Positions 1 through 8,836 of a DNA stretch of 45,527 bases are shown piece after piece; position 1 is the first letter of the stretch; each line of letters opens with the position of its first letter. The translations under genes and the position numbers were made by a program. The DNA lies in NCBI GenBank assembly GCA_004211435.1, contig SECS01000029.1, positions 1 to 45,527 on the forward strand. Reading direction: 5' to 3'. Under the pieces are notes generated by a model that saw nothing but the letters and a program-made list of their open reading frames with translations, did no database searches and was not told the DNA's origin. The stretch comes from Novosphingobium sp. Its GTDB lineage: Bacteria > Pseudomonadota > Alphaproteobacteria > Sphingomonadales > Sphingomonadaceae.

Positions 1-1905
1 GCAACGCACTCCGGGCAGCGCGAAACCGACGGCGCTCAGCGCGCGCGTGCGGGGCGCGCCGTCACACTGTGCAGACACACAAGCCTGCCCTAGCACGCTC
101 ATGACGTCCACAACGTCCAGCTCGGGTGGACGGGTGCTTGCTCCGGCGGTGGAGGCGAGCCACATGCCCGCGCGTGGCGGCAGCGCTGATTGCGTCGCCG
201 CCGCCGCCGTAGCAGCAGCAGCAGCTTGTGCGCGCGTGGCATGCACGCGCAGTGGTAGACCAGCGCGTTGTAGCGCATCATCCGTGGTGGCAGGTGTGAG
301 CAGTTGGGACGGTGCGCGCGCGAGGGCGGGGTGCGCGTAGGGTGCGTCGGGAACGATGCGCAGCGCATGCGTAGCGCCCAACGCCTCCAGCGGGCCCCAC
401 ACCACCACCACGGGTACGCTGCTCATGAACACCATATCCAGGGGCTGTGTACGCTCTTGTTCTGGGGTGGTGGGAAGGGGTGGCGGGGTGTGCGTGCGAG
501 GTGGCGGCGCCTCCGTCGCATCTCCGTCTTCGTGCAGAGAAATGGCCACCACGGGAGGCTCAGCGCCACGCAGGTGCGCGCTCCCATCCATGCGCGGCGT
601 GCCGTCTCCTGGAGACGTGGCATACAGGGACACGTCAACCGCGGCTGCATTGCTGGAATGGGTGCCGCTGCCGCGGGTGGATGCGCACAGCAGACCGTCC
701 AACATCACGACACCCGACGGCTGCAGCGCTGCGGCAGCGCTGCGTCCCGCCACGCCACCCCGCGCCTGCGGATCATGCTGCGTGAAGCTAGCAGCAGCGG
801 AGGGGTCGAGGGTGGCGCACAGTGCCTCGCACTGCGCGTAGGCGGTGCACACGAGCGCCGAGCCGCCGGCCGCCACCACGCGCTTGCCGCCCGACGTGGC
901 GGCGCGCACCGCAGCGAGCGTCAAATTCAGGCGCCGCGCTGCGGTACGCACATCCGCGGCCATGCACTCGCGCGGCAGGCTGACGGTGCATGCGCCCGCG
1001 AGGAGGGGAAGGCACAACTGCCACGTGACGGCGCGCAGCACGCTGGAGGCGAACGAGAGGTCCACATCCTCGTGCGTGCGCGCACGCGCCGCGCGCTGCA
1101 AATCCCGGCAATCACACACGTACATGTCCCGCGCGCCCAGCAGCGGCTTGTCCGCCGTGGTGGCGGGCGTGCCGAATGGCTGGCCCACGGCCACCGCCTC
1201 TGCGCGCACCGCGGGCGCGGCGGCTTGGGACAGACTGTCCTCACTTGGCGCGTCACTCGGCGCGTGCGACACGGCGGGGCCCACGCTGCGCACGCGCCCT
1301 GACAGCGTGTGTGTGGAGCCTGATGTGCTGCGCAGCGCGGGCAGCGCGGGGGTGCTCGGCTGCGACGACGCGCCCACTAACATCGGCGCGGGCTGCGGCA
1401 CGCCGCCACCCCCACCGGCAGCAGCGCTGCAGGCAGCATCCAGCGCGCGCACGCTTGCGGCGGAGGTGACGCACGCGAGGGCTGCGCGGACGCCACTCGC
1501 GAGCTGCGCATGGGTGAAGAGGACGCAGTGTACGCCCGCTGCCGAGCCGTCCGCCGCCTCCGTGCGCAGTGCCGTGAGCATGGCCACGCTGGTGGCAAGC
1601 GTGGCGGCAGGTGGCAGGACCTGTATGCTTGCCTCTGACGCTGCGTGGGCGGCGTGCAACAAGCGCTGCCAGGTGGTGTATCGCAGTCCGTCCTCCGCGA
1701 GGCACGCGAACAGCGGCCGCCCGCCGCCGCCCCCACTGCCGTGCGGCGACGCCAGGCCCGCACGCACGTCACCCGCGCGCCGCGTCGTGCTGTACATGCT
1801 GCTGGCGTGCAGACTGGGTGAGTGTAGCATTGGCGTGACGCCGCCGCCACCGGTGCGTCGGCGTAGCGCTGCAGTGTGCGCGGGCGAAGCAAAGCTGCCG
1901 GTCCG
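1..1905 (-). CDS. Unrecognised, eukaryote-like low-complexity protein (partial, runs off left edge)
   Basis: The minus-strand frame whose triplets begin at base 1 has no stop codon from 1947 down to 1, about 649 codons. Alternative frames give Arg/His-rich translations. This one gives a mixed composition with acidic and hydrophobic patches, such as RPLFACLAEDGLRYTTWQ near 1720-1670 and HEDVDLSFASSVLRAV near 1055-1010. Between these lie Ser/Pro/Gly-rich linkers and Ala runs, including a CTG/GCG-repeat-encoded Ala tract near 205-235. No bacterial family was recognised. A faint resemblance to adenylate-forming enzymes is too weak to call. Neither terminus is certain: the C-terminus is beyond base 1, and the N-terminus is lost at the junction near 1905 (in-frame ATGs at 1828-1830 and 1795-1797 read on the minus strand). 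Composition and style suggest nuclear DNA of a GC-rich alga or protist, so contamination or a chimeric join is likely. The coding frame is fairly secure; the identity is not. Confidence 0.55.
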
Positions 1906-1935
1906 GATAGTGGTGCGTACTACCATCGGCCAGGT
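1890..1935. other. Abrupt compositional junction (probable chimeric join)
   Basis: To the left, sequence character and the coding frame (minus strand) are foreign. To the right, a plus-strand TonB-receptor frame begins in mid-protein without a start codon of its own. The plus frame happens to stay open across the join from 845, which creates a spurious 638-codon reading frame. The exact base cannot be fixed by eye: the bacterial protein reads sensibly from about 1925 (IGQVVGVPYIAPG) and the foreign one up to about 1900. No insertion-sequence end, target duplication or repeat is visible at the join. Confidence 0.6.
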
Positions 1936-2761
1936 CGTGGGCGTGCCCTACATCGCGCCCGGGTCTTCGCAGCCGGTCGATTATGACTACGACTACGTGT
2001 CCTACTCGATGGGCGTGAACTACCGCGTGAGCAATTCCTTCTCGCTGTTCGCTCGCCACAGCCTTGGCGGCCGGGCGGGCGCCGATGCGCTGCTGTTCTC
2101 GCCGGCCATCAGCGCGACCTCGGGTGCGCTGTTGAACGAGGACGCAAGTCATGATTCGGTTCGACAGACCGAAGCGGGCTTCAAGTATCGCGACAACGGC
2201 GTCTCGCTGAACCTGACCGGCTTCTACGCCACCACCAAGGGTACCTACCTGCCGACGATCGCCGACAGCCTCGGCATCAAGACGCCGACGCTCGTGTCGC
2301 GGTCCTACCGCACCTACGGCGCGGAACTCGAAGGTGCCGTACGCCGCGGTCCGTTCAGTGTCACCGGCAGCCTCACCGTCACCGGCGGCGAAATCAAGGC
2401 GGCCGAGCAGGCTGCTCTGGTTGGCAAGGAACCGCGTCGTCAGCCGACATTCCTCTACACCCTGACTCCGCAGTTCGACGTCGATCAGTTCACGATCGGC
2501 GCCAACGTGCTGGGCCAGACGTCGAGCTATGCCGACGACGTCAATCTCCTGAAGATGCCCGGGTTCACGACGGTCGGCGTGTTCGCACGCTTCCGTCCGG
2601 TCGAGCGGATCGAACTGGGGCTCAACGCCTCGAACCTGTTCAACACCAAGGCGATCACCGAGGTGAACACCGGTGGTGGCGCGGTCCCCGCGACCGGTCT
2701 CGGCACGGTCCGTACCCTGTACGGCCGTCTGATCTCCGCCTCGGCGCAGTTCTTCTTCTAA
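1910..2761 (+). CDS. TonB-dependent receptor, C-terminal beta-barrel fragment
   Basis: About 280 residues of the end of a TonB-dependent outer-membrane receptor, the class that imports siderophores or other large substrates using TonB energy. The visible part has alternating aromatic/polar beta-strands (YSMGVNYRVSNSFSLFARH), the late-barrel segment around RIELGLNASNLFNTKA, and a C-terminal strand ending in Phe (SASAQFFF), as recognised by the BAM outer-membrane assembly machinery. Signal peptide, plug domain and the first half of the barrel are missing because the foreign sequence abuts at about 1910. Full-length family members are usually 700-1000 residues. Substrate cannot be judged from this fragment. 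In the source genome it is probably intact, with truncation only in this assembly. Confidence 0.85.
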   Translation: MVRTTIGQVVGVPYIAPGSSQPVDYDYDYVSYSMGVNYRVSNSFSLFARHSLGGRAGADALLFSPAISATSGALLNEDASHDSVRQTEAGFKYRDNGVSLNLTGFYATTKGTYLPTIADSLGIKTPTLVSRSYRTYGAELEGAVRRGPFSVTGSLTVTGGEIKAAEQAALVGKEPRRQPTFLYTLTPQFDVDQFTIGANVLGQTSSYADDVNLLKMPGFTTVGVFARFRPVERIELGLNASNLFNTKAITEVNTGGGAVPATGLGTVRTLYGRLISASAQFFF

Positions 2762-3094
2762 TCGCGTCAGCCCGCAGGGCTCGACAACAAACCCAGCCCG
2801 ACGCCAATGTCCCCGGCGTCGGGCATACTCTCGGCGATGACTTCTTCCCCGTTGGCATCGCCGGGAGCCCCTATCTGGCCAATGGTCGTATATGGCGCTC
2901 CCGCCATCCTGGCGAAATGCGCGCGCAGGCCATCACTCCAGATACGATTTGGCCAAAGCCATCCCGAAGCGGCATCCGGACGCTGGCGATGGCGGGCATC
3001 ATCCGGTCATTGCCTATGCAGCGGCCGGGCGCGGGGCTTCGGCTCGCCAAGACGAACGACTGCCAAATCGAGAGGTCGTTGGTGGCGCGGTTCG
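2762..3094. other. 333-bp stretch without a supported gene
   Basis: It lies between the TonB receptor and the recombinase. Apart from the stem-loop at 2796-2824 it contains a perfect palindrome TTTGGCCAAA at 2948-2957. Short reading frames exist on both strands (for example 2892-3098 plus), but none has a recognisable domain, a good ribosome-binding site or convincing composition. It could hold a gene remnant or the boundary of the mobile element, since the conjugative genes start to its right. No repeat matching the tRNA-Leu end was found here. Confidence 0.4.
2796..2824 (+). terminator. Stem-loop downstream of the TonB receptor
   Basis: A perfect 10-bp stem, GCCCGACGCC (2796-2805) and GGCGTCGGGC (2815-2824), with a 9-base loop, lies 35 bases after the receptor stop codon. 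There is no T-run, so intrinsic termination is uncertain, but position and stability fit a 3'-end structure. Confidence 0.5.
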
Positions 3095-4777
3095 CTAAGC
3101 CCCGTCTCGTTCGGAAGAATGGCTCACAGCCCCCAATTTCTTGGCTCTCCTGGCCGCGGCTCGCGCCTTGCCGGCGCGGCTCCAAATGTCGAAGCGCCGG
3201 TTTTCGATCCCTGCACATTCATAGGCCTTGAGGAGTGATCCAAAGCGCGTGGCAAAGAGCTGTGGCGTCGGTGAATCCTCGTCTTCCCGGATGATCTGCG
3301 CAGTGACGAAGCCATACTCTTTGTGAAGCCTGCGCAGACACGCAATCAGATCGTCATCGCTGAAACGGCTTGCCAGGCTTGGCCAACGCGGCGTGGTGAT
3401 CTTGCGCGGCGGTTCGCCGGACCGTCTGGCTTTACCCCGATCGTGGCCGAGCCGCTGGAGTTCCGTGCGGCCATGAGGAAGACCTGCCAGCCGGTAAGCG
3501 TCGGTCAGCTTCCCGAAAGCGCGCTGCAGGATGCTGACGCTCGGGACCATTGGGTCGCCGTTGATGACGACCTCGTTCACGTAGCCCAGACGCTCGTAAA
3601 GACCACGTAAGCGATCGAGCATTTGTTCCTTTGTGAAGGGTCCTGCTCCGCGCGGGCGCCACCAGCCGTCCGGCTTGTACCCCACTAGCTCATAGAGCCG
3701 GAGTATCGACCCGAACTGTCGGCGCAGGACAGTGGTGCTCGGCGTATAGGGGCATTGGTCGATCAGCTTTCCAGTCAGATACCCCTTGGTTCGCAGCAGG
3801 CGGGAAACAGCTGCGAGGTTCTCTTCGGGCGGAACAGCGTGCCGACGGATTCGCAGCCGGCGCGCCGCGCTCTCGAACTGGACACGACTGATGATCGGCT
3901 CCGTAACCTTGGTTTTGACCAGGGCCTCGGGCGGATTTTTCCGAGCTTTGGATTTTAGCGTCTGGGTTGTGCGATTGAAGACGTAGACGCCGAGCACGAG
4001 CTCGTCGGACAGAATGCGTCTAACGCGAGATCCGCTCCAAACGGCCCAGTCTCCTGTGGGAGCTGCCTGCTCGGTAAGATGCCTCGCAATCTTGCTGACG
4101 CTCATTCTCTCGCGGGTGTACCAGGCGAAAATATCGCGGATCACCTGCACCTCTTCCGGCGGGCCCACCGCGTAGATGACCCGCTGGTTGTTGAGCGCTT
4201 TCGTTTGTCCCCTTTTCAGGGTCTGGATAGGGTTGTCGTGCTCGTCGACGAGCACGCGCGCGAAGCCGAAGCGCCTGGAACCGCCGAGCTTATGCCCGAT
4301 CTTTGCTTGGAGAAGCTGTGCGTAAAGCACCTTCTGCGACAGTTCCCTGCTGAATTCTGCGGCCTGCAGCCGCTTGATCTGCTTCAAGAGTGCCATGATC
4401 GGCGAGCCGTCATTCTCGAACGGCTCCGCGCAGTAGATCACCGGCACCCCGGCTTCGAAGCATATGAATTCGTAGTGGCCGCTTTGATCGAGGTTCTGGA
4501 AGCGGCCCCATCTGCTCACGTCCAACACCAGAATGCGTTCGAACGATCGGGCCGGCTTGATCACATCGGCAAGCAAAGCCTGAAGGCCTGGGCGCTCGCG
4601 CAATGTCAGGCCGCTCTCGCCTGGGTCCGTGTAGGTCTTGACGATCGCCAGCCCATGTTGGCTGGCGTAAGCTGAAATCGCGCGCGCCTGGTTCCTTATC
4701 GAATAGCGCTGATGTTCTTTCGACATACGCAGATATTGCGCCGCCGGTACAAGTGACTGCAGGGGGATGTCGGACAT
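3095..4777 (-). CDS. Large serine recombinase with three C-terminal repeats
   Basis: 560-residue site-specific recombinase. Residues 10-150 form a resolvase/invertase catalytic domain. Ser19 in YLRMSKEHQRYS is the expected nucleophile, and LDVSRWGRF (85-93) matches the conserved catalytic-arginine region. Residues about 160-305 resemble the Recombinase DNA-binding domain (RRFGFARV, VIRDIFAWYTRERMSVSKIARHL). The usual zinc beta-ribbon and coiled coil are not evident. Instead there are three repeats of about 45-50 residues at roughly 322-367, 384-433 and 474-523, each following the pattern L..LY...GYV...I......PS...L...FGS...AY...G. The pattern resembles the short repeats associated with homing endonucleases. 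It is transcribed away from the conjugation genes and probably integrates or excises the element or a sub-element. Family assignment is firm; its natural attachment site is unknown. Confidence 0.9.
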   Translation of the reverse strand: MSDIPLQSLVPAAQYLRMSKEHQRYSIRNQARAISAYASQHGLAIVKTYTDPGESGLTLRERPGLQALLADVIKPARSFERILVLDVSRWGRFQNLDQSGHYEFICFEAGVPVIYCAEPFENDGSPIMALLKQIKRLQAAEFSRELSQKVLYAQLLQAKIGHKLGGSRRFGFARVLVDEHDNPIQTLKRGQTKALNNQRVIYAVGPPEEVQVIRDIFAWYTRERMSVSKIARHLTEQAAPTGDWAVWSGSRVRRILSDELVLGVYVFNRTTQTLKSKARKNPPEALVKTKVTEPIISRVQFESAARRLRIRRHAVPPEENLAAVSRLLRTKGYLTGKLIDQCPYTPSTTVLRRQFGSILRLYELVGYKPDGWWRPRGAGPFTKEQMLDRLRGLYERLGYVNEVVINGDPMVPSVSILQRAFGKLTDAYRLAGLPHGRTELQRLGHDRGKARRSGEPPRKITTPRWPSLASRFSDDDLIACLRRLHKEYGFVTAQIIREDEDSPTPQLFATRFGSLLKAYECAGIENRRFDIWSRAGKARAAARRAKKLGAVSHSSERDGA

Positions 4778-5053
4778 CGCGTCGCTCCTTCATCCATTGC
4801 TGCTTCCACATTAACATCGCCAACGGGGCGGCGACAGACAGGTCTTGCGTGGCCCTCGAGCCTGTGTGTCTCTCAGCCTGATCGCCTCCCGAACGACGGC
4901 ATCGATCTTATTCGGTCCGCCTAGAGGCGGCGGTTCGATCTGCCGCGATTAGCCGGTCCCCGCCGCAGAGAGTCACTGACGCTCGAGCCATGAAAAGCGG
5001 ACCTTCGAAACCGACCGCAGAGGCCTTCGCCTTGCGGGCGGAGGTCCCATCGC
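4778..5053. promoter_or_regulatory. Divergent intergenic region between recombinase and traG
   Basis: 276 bp separating two divergently transcribed genes, so it should carry promoters for both and possibly recombination or transfer-origin signals. A small hairpin CCGCC-TAGA-GGCGG is visible at 4918-4931. No relaxase gene or remnant, which would commonly lie just upstream of traG in related elements, could be read here. No confident -35/-10 pair was identified. Confidence 0.35.
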
Positions 5054-7087
5054 ATGACGCCGACCAAGCTCCTCATCGGCCAGATCCTGGTCGTCTTGAC
5101 CATAGTGTTCGCGAGCATCTGGGCCGGCACGCAGTGGGCGGCGGCGTCGCTCGACTACCAGCCCGAGCTTGGCATCCCGTGGTTCTGGGTCTTCGGCTTT
5201 CCGGTCTACCGCCCTTGGGCACTGTTCGCCTGGTGGTACGCGTTCGACGCCTATGCCCCCGAAATCTTCGACGAGGCCGGCGCGATCGCGGCAGTCGGCG
5301 GCCTCGTCGGCTGCTGTTCTGCGGTCTTCGGATCGGTCTGGCGCGCGCGGCAACGGGGCAACCTCACGACCTATGGTTCAGCGCGCTGGGCCGATGAAAA
5401 GGACATTCGCACGGCCGGGCTGTTCGATGCCGCAGGCGTGTTCCTGGGCCGCATCGGCTCGCGCTATCTGCGCCACGACGGACCCGAGCACGTCATGGCC
5501 TTCGCGCCGACCCGCTCGGGCAAGGGCGTCGGTCTCGTCGTCCCGACCCTGCTGGGCTGGTCGGGATCGGCGGTCATTCACGACATCAAGGGCGAGAACT
5601 GGGAACTGACGGCGGGCTTCCGCGCTCGCTTCTCGCATTGCCTGCTGTTCAATCCCACCGACGCGCGGTCCGCCGCCTACAATCCGCTTCTCGAGGTCCG
5701 CCGCGGCGCTAGCGAAGTCCGCGATGTGCAGAATATCGCCGATATTCTGGTGGACCCGGAAGGGGCGCTCGAGCGTCGAAGCCACTGGGAAAAAACGAGT
5801 CATTCGCTGCTCGTCGGTGCGATCCTCCACGTGCTCTATGCCGAGGAAGAGAAGACGCTCGCACGCGTCGCCTCGTTCCTTTCCGATCCGCAGCGGCCGT
5901 TCGGCGCGACCCTGCGCGTGATGATGACGACCAATCATTTGGGCACGCCGGCCGCACCCGCGGTCCATCCGGTCGTCGCATCTGCCGCGCGCGAAGTGCT
6001 CAACAAGTCGGCGAACGAACGCTCGGGCGTGCTTTCGACGGCCATGTCCTTCCTCGGGCTCTATCGCGACCCTACCGTCGCGGCGGTCACATCGCGCTGC
6101 GATTGGCGTATCTCCGACCTCGTCGAGGCGACATCGCCCGTGTCGCTCTACCTCGTCGTGCCGCCTTCGGACATCAGCCGCACCAAGCCGCTGATCCGCC
6201 TCGTGCTCAACCAGATTGGCCGCCGCCTGACCGAGCAGCTGCACGCCACCGACCGTGCGAAGGGGGCAGGGCGCCACCAGGTGCTGATGATGCTCGACGA
6301 GTTTCCGGCGCTCGGTCGGCTCGACTTCTTCGAGACGAGCCTCGCTTTTCTCGCAGGCTACGGCGTGCGCGCCTTCCTGATCGCCCAGAGTCTCAACCAG
6401 ATCGAAAAGGCCTACGGCGAGCACAACGCGATCCTCGACAACTGCCACGTGCGCGTCGCCTTTGCGACTAACGACGAGCGGACCGCCAAGCGCATCTCGG
6501 ACGCGCTCGGCACGGCGACCGAGCAGCGGGCCATGAGGAACTATGCCGGGCACCGGCTCGCGCCCTGGCTCGCCCACGTCATGGTCAGTCGGCAGGAGAC
6601 GGCGCGCGCGCTGCTTACGCCGGGCGAGGTCATGCAGCTCCCGGCGACCGACGAACTGGTTCTCGTGGCAGGGACGCCGCCGATCCGCGCGAGCAAGCTG
6701 CGCTATTTCGAGGACGGGACCTTCACCGACCGCGTCCTCCAGCCGCCGCAGCTCGCCGAGGGGCTCTACGCCGATCGGCCCTCACCGCGCGCCGACGACT
6801 GGGCAGGCATGGTGAGCGAACCCGACGAACGGCTCGCGGTCGGGCTCGATGCCGATGGCGAAGTCGCGGACGGCCTGGAGCAGACGCGGCATCCCGCGCA
6901 TGAGACGGAGCTCGGCAAGAGCGCCGAGATCGTCTCGATCAATCCGCTTGGGTTCGATGACGACGAGATCGATCCCGCCTCGACCCAGCGCGCAATGGAC
7001 CAGGCTCGTGCGCTCGGCACGGCACAGACGGTCTATGCGCTCGATGCGGCCGATCAGGACCCAGGCGATCTCCAGGTGGAGCTCTGA
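5054..7087 (+). CDS. traG: Type IV coupling protein TraG/VirD4
   Basis: 677-residue inner-membrane ATPase that links the relaxase-DNA complex to the mating channel. Two N-terminal membrane segments are visible (about residues 6-28 and 78-96). Walker A is APTRSGKGVG (151-160) and Walker B is LMMLDEF (411-417), followed by a conserved Gln-rich stretch LIAQSLNQIEKAYGEHN. Length is typical for TraG. It is the first gene of a colinear conjugation operon and is followed two bases later by a CopG-like gene. A relaxase is not present upstream in this window, although a coupling protein needs one to function. Confidence 0.95.
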   Translation: MTPTKLLIGQILVVLTIVFASIWAGTQWAAASLDYQPELGIPWFWVFGFPVYRPWALFAWWYAFDAYAPEIFDEAGAIAAVGGLVGCCSAVFGSVWRARQRGNLTTYGSARWADEKDIRTAGLFDAAGVFLGRIGSRYLRHDGPEHVMAFAPTRSGKGVGLVVPTLLGWSGSAVIHDIKGENWELTAGFRARFSHCLLFNPTDARSAAYNPLLEVRRGASEVRDVQNIADILVDPEGALERRSHWEKTSHSLLVGAILHVLYAEEEKTLARVASFLSDPQRPFGATLRVMMTTNHLGTPAAPAVHPVVASAAREVLNKSANERSGVLSTAMSFLGLYRDPTVAAVTSRCDWRISDLVEATSPVSLYLVVPPSDISRTKPLIRLVLNQIGRRLTEQLHATDRAKGAGRHQVLMMLDEFPALGRLDFFETSLAFLAGYGVRAFLIAQSLNQIEKAYGEHNAILDNCHVRVAFATNDERTAKRISDALGTATEQRAMRNYAGHRLAPWLAHVMVSRQETARALLTPGEVMQLPATDELVLVAGTPPIRASKLRYFEDGTFTDRVLQPPQLAEGLYADRPSPRADDWAGMVSEPDERLAVGLDADGEVADGLEQTRHPAHETELGKSAEIVSINPLGFDDDEIDPASTQRAMDQARALGTAQTVYALDAADQDPGDLQVEL

Positions 7088-7089
7088 GC

Positions 7090-7506
7090 ATGGCCGATCG
7101 TGTTCGCCATCAGCTGTTCCTGCCGCGTGGGCTCAGCGACCGGCTCGAAACCCTCGCTGCCAGACCCGGCGCGTCGAAGTCGGCGGTCCTGGTCGATGCC
7201 TTGACGGCATGGCTCAATCGGGGCGGAGCTTCCGAACTCGAGGATCGCTTCGGCCTGCGGCTTGATCGCTTCTCGATGGGGCAGGGGCGGCTCGAGCGGA
7301 GCGACCATATCCTCCAGGAGAGCATCGCCGTGCTGGCGCGCTACCTGCTCGCGGTCCTGCCGCCGCTCGCAGAGAACGATCACGCGGGGCGCGAACTCGC
7401 GGCGAGGCGCTTCGAGGCTTTCGTAAACCAGGTCGGCAAGCAGGTCGCAGCCGGGCGGCACACACTCGGTGCGGAATCCGCTTCGGCTTCGGATTCCGGC
7501 GAATGA
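7090..7506 (+). CDS. CopG-like ribbon-helix-helix protein of the conjugation operon
   Basis: 138-residue protein. The first 45 residues (RVRHQLFLPRGLSDRLETLA followed by SKSAVLVDALTAWL) fit a ribbon-helix-helix fold: a short beta-strand, a helix, then a second helix. The rest is helical and ends in a Ser/Ala-rich tail. Genes of this kind commonly sit between traG and trbB in Tn4371-like elements and are annotated as CopG-family regulators. It starts two bases after the traG stop and its own stop overlaps the trbB start (ATGA), so it is translated with the operon. An autoregulatory or transfer-origin-binding role is inference. Confidence 0.8.
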   Translation: MADRVRHQLFLPRGLSDRLETLAARPGASKSAVLVDALTAWLNRGGASELEDRFGLRLDRFSMGQGRLERSDHILQESIAVLARYLLAVLPPLAENDHAGRELAARRFEAFVNQVGKQVAAGRHTLGAESASASDSGE

Positions 7507-8492
7507 GCGGGGAACTCTCCGCCGAGCGGCGCCGCGCCATGCTGCGCACCGCCATGGGCCCGGCGATCGCCGCGGCGCTGGCTGACCCGCGCGTCATCGA
7601 GATCATGGTCAATCCCGACGGCGCGCTACGGCTCGACCGGCTTGGCGAGGGACGCAGCGACACGGGCGTCTATATCGAGGAGACTCAGGTCGGGCGGATC
7701 ATCCGCCTCGTCGCCTCGCACGCTCGCGCCGAAGTTCACGGCGATGCGCCGATCGTCTCGGCCGAACTGCCGGCGCACAGCGAAAGCCGCGCCGGCGAAC
7801 GCTTCGAAGGCGTGCTGCCGCCGGTCTCCACCGCGCCGTGCTTCTCGATCCGCAAGCCGGCCGAGCGGCTCTATACGCTCGAAGACTACGTCGCCGATGG
7901 GATCATGGCGCGCGAGGCTGCCGACAGGCTGAAGGCCTGCGTCACCCAGCGCTACAACATCCTCGTCGCGGGCGGCACGAGCTCGGGAAAAACCACGCTC
8001 GCGAACGCGCTCCTCGCCGAAATGGCTTGGCTCGACGAGCGCGTTATCCTGATCGAGGACACGCGCGAACTGCAGAGCCCGGCGCCCGACACGGTAGCGC
8101 TGCGCACCCGGCCCGGTGTCGTCTCGATGGCCGATCTCGTGCGCTCGACATTGCGCCTGCGCCCCGACCGGATAGTCGTCGGCGAAGTGCGCGGGCCCGA
8201 AGCGCTCGACATGCTCAAGGCCTGGAACACCGGCCATCCGGGCGGGATTGCGACGGTCCACGCGAACAGCGCCCAGGCTGCGCTCTACCGCGTCGAAAGC
8301 CTCGTCCAGGAGGCCGTCGTCACGGTCCCGCGGCGGCTCGTCGCGGAGGCCATCGACATCGTCGTCTTCATCTCCGGGCGCGGTCTTCAGCGCCGGATCG
8401 CCAGCATCGTGCACGTGGCCGGGCTCGATCCCGACACAGGCAGCTACGCGCTCGCCGACCTCCTCAGCCTGAAATCCATCGAAGGAGAGTGA
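7503..8492 (+). CDS. trbB: Conjugal transfer ATPase TrbB (VirB11-like)
   Basis: 329-residue cytoplasmic hexameric ATPase powering pilus assembly and secretion. Walker A is GGTSSGKTT (157-165). It is followed by VILIEDTREL (an Asp-box-like motif), by LRLRPDRIVVGEVRGPEALDM (the Walker B and surroundings), and by the His-box-like GHPGGIATVHANS. All are diagnostic of the VirB11/TrbB family. It overlaps the preceding gene by 4 bp and is followed closely by trbC. Confidence 0.96.
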   Translation: MSGELSAERRRAMLRTAMGPAIAAALADPRVIEIMVNPDGALRLDRLGEGRSDTGVYIEETQVGRIIRLVASHARAEVHGDAPIVSAELPAHSESRAGERFEGVLPPVSTAPCFSIRKPAERLYTLEDYVADGIMAREAADRLKACVTQRYNILVAGGTSSGKTTLANALLAEMAWLDERVILIEDTRELQSPAPDTVALRTRPGVVSMADLVRSTLRLRPDRIVVGEVRGPEALDMLKAWNTGHPGGIATVHANSAQAALYRVESLVQEAVVTVPRRLVAEAIDIVVFISGRGLQRRIASIVHVAGLDPDTGSYALADLLSLKSIEGE

Positions 8493-8494
8493 CC

Positions 8495-8836
8495 ATGTCC
8501 ATCGTCCGAACGTCCTGGCGTCGTGCCCGTCTCGCTCGTTTTGGGAGCGCCGCGATCGGCATCAGTGTTATGCTGGTTAGCCAAGCCCAGGCGGCCGGCT
8601 CGGGCATGCCGTGGGAAGAGCCACTCCAGCAGGTGCTGGAATCGGTGCAGGGGCCGGTCGCGAAGATCGTCGCGGTCATCGTCATCATTACGACCGGCCT
8701 GACCCTCGCATTCGGTGAGAGCGGAGGTGGCTTTCGCCGGCTGATCCAGATTGTCTTCGGTCTCTCGATTGCCTTTGCCGCGTCGAGCTTCTTCCTTTCG
8801 TTCTTCAGCTTCGGCGGCGGGGCGCTGGCCGCATGA
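8495..8836 (+). CDS. trbC: Conjugal pilin TrbC (VirB2-like)
   Basis: 113-residue small membrane protein, the likely pilin precursor. The start at 8495 was chosen because GGAGAG lies directly upstream (8484-8489) and it opens with an Arg-rich n-region, a hydrophobic segment and a cleavage-like site ending SQAQAAG. Two further hydrophobic helices follow (KIVAVIVIITTGLTLAF and IQIVFGLSIAFAASSFF), the normal VirB2/TrbC layout. Its stop overlaps the trbD start by 4 bp. A much longer open frame extends upstream but is only an antiparallel-frame artefact over trbB. Confidence 0.92.
   Translation: MSIVRTSWRRARLARFGSAAIGISVMLVSQAQAAGSGMPWEEPLQQVLESVQGPVAKIVAVIVIITTGLTLAFGESGGGFRRLIQIVFGLSIAFAASSFFLSFFSFGGGALAA

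Noticed and set aside
205..236. CGC/AGC trinucleotide runs as a possible CRISPR or microsatellite
   Set aside because: They encode an alanine tract in the minus-strand frame; there are no spacers or repeat units of CRISPR size. No CRISPR array was seen anywhere in the window.
845..2761. A single 638-codon plus-strand protein joining the left region to the TonB receptor
   Set aside because: The first 350 codons have non-protein-like composition and lie opposite a better minus-strand frame. Only the part from about 1910 matches a TonB receptor.
2807..3238. Plus-strand frames between the TonB receptor and the recombinase
   Set aside because: They run into the recombinase 3' end on the opposite strand and show no domain or good start signal.
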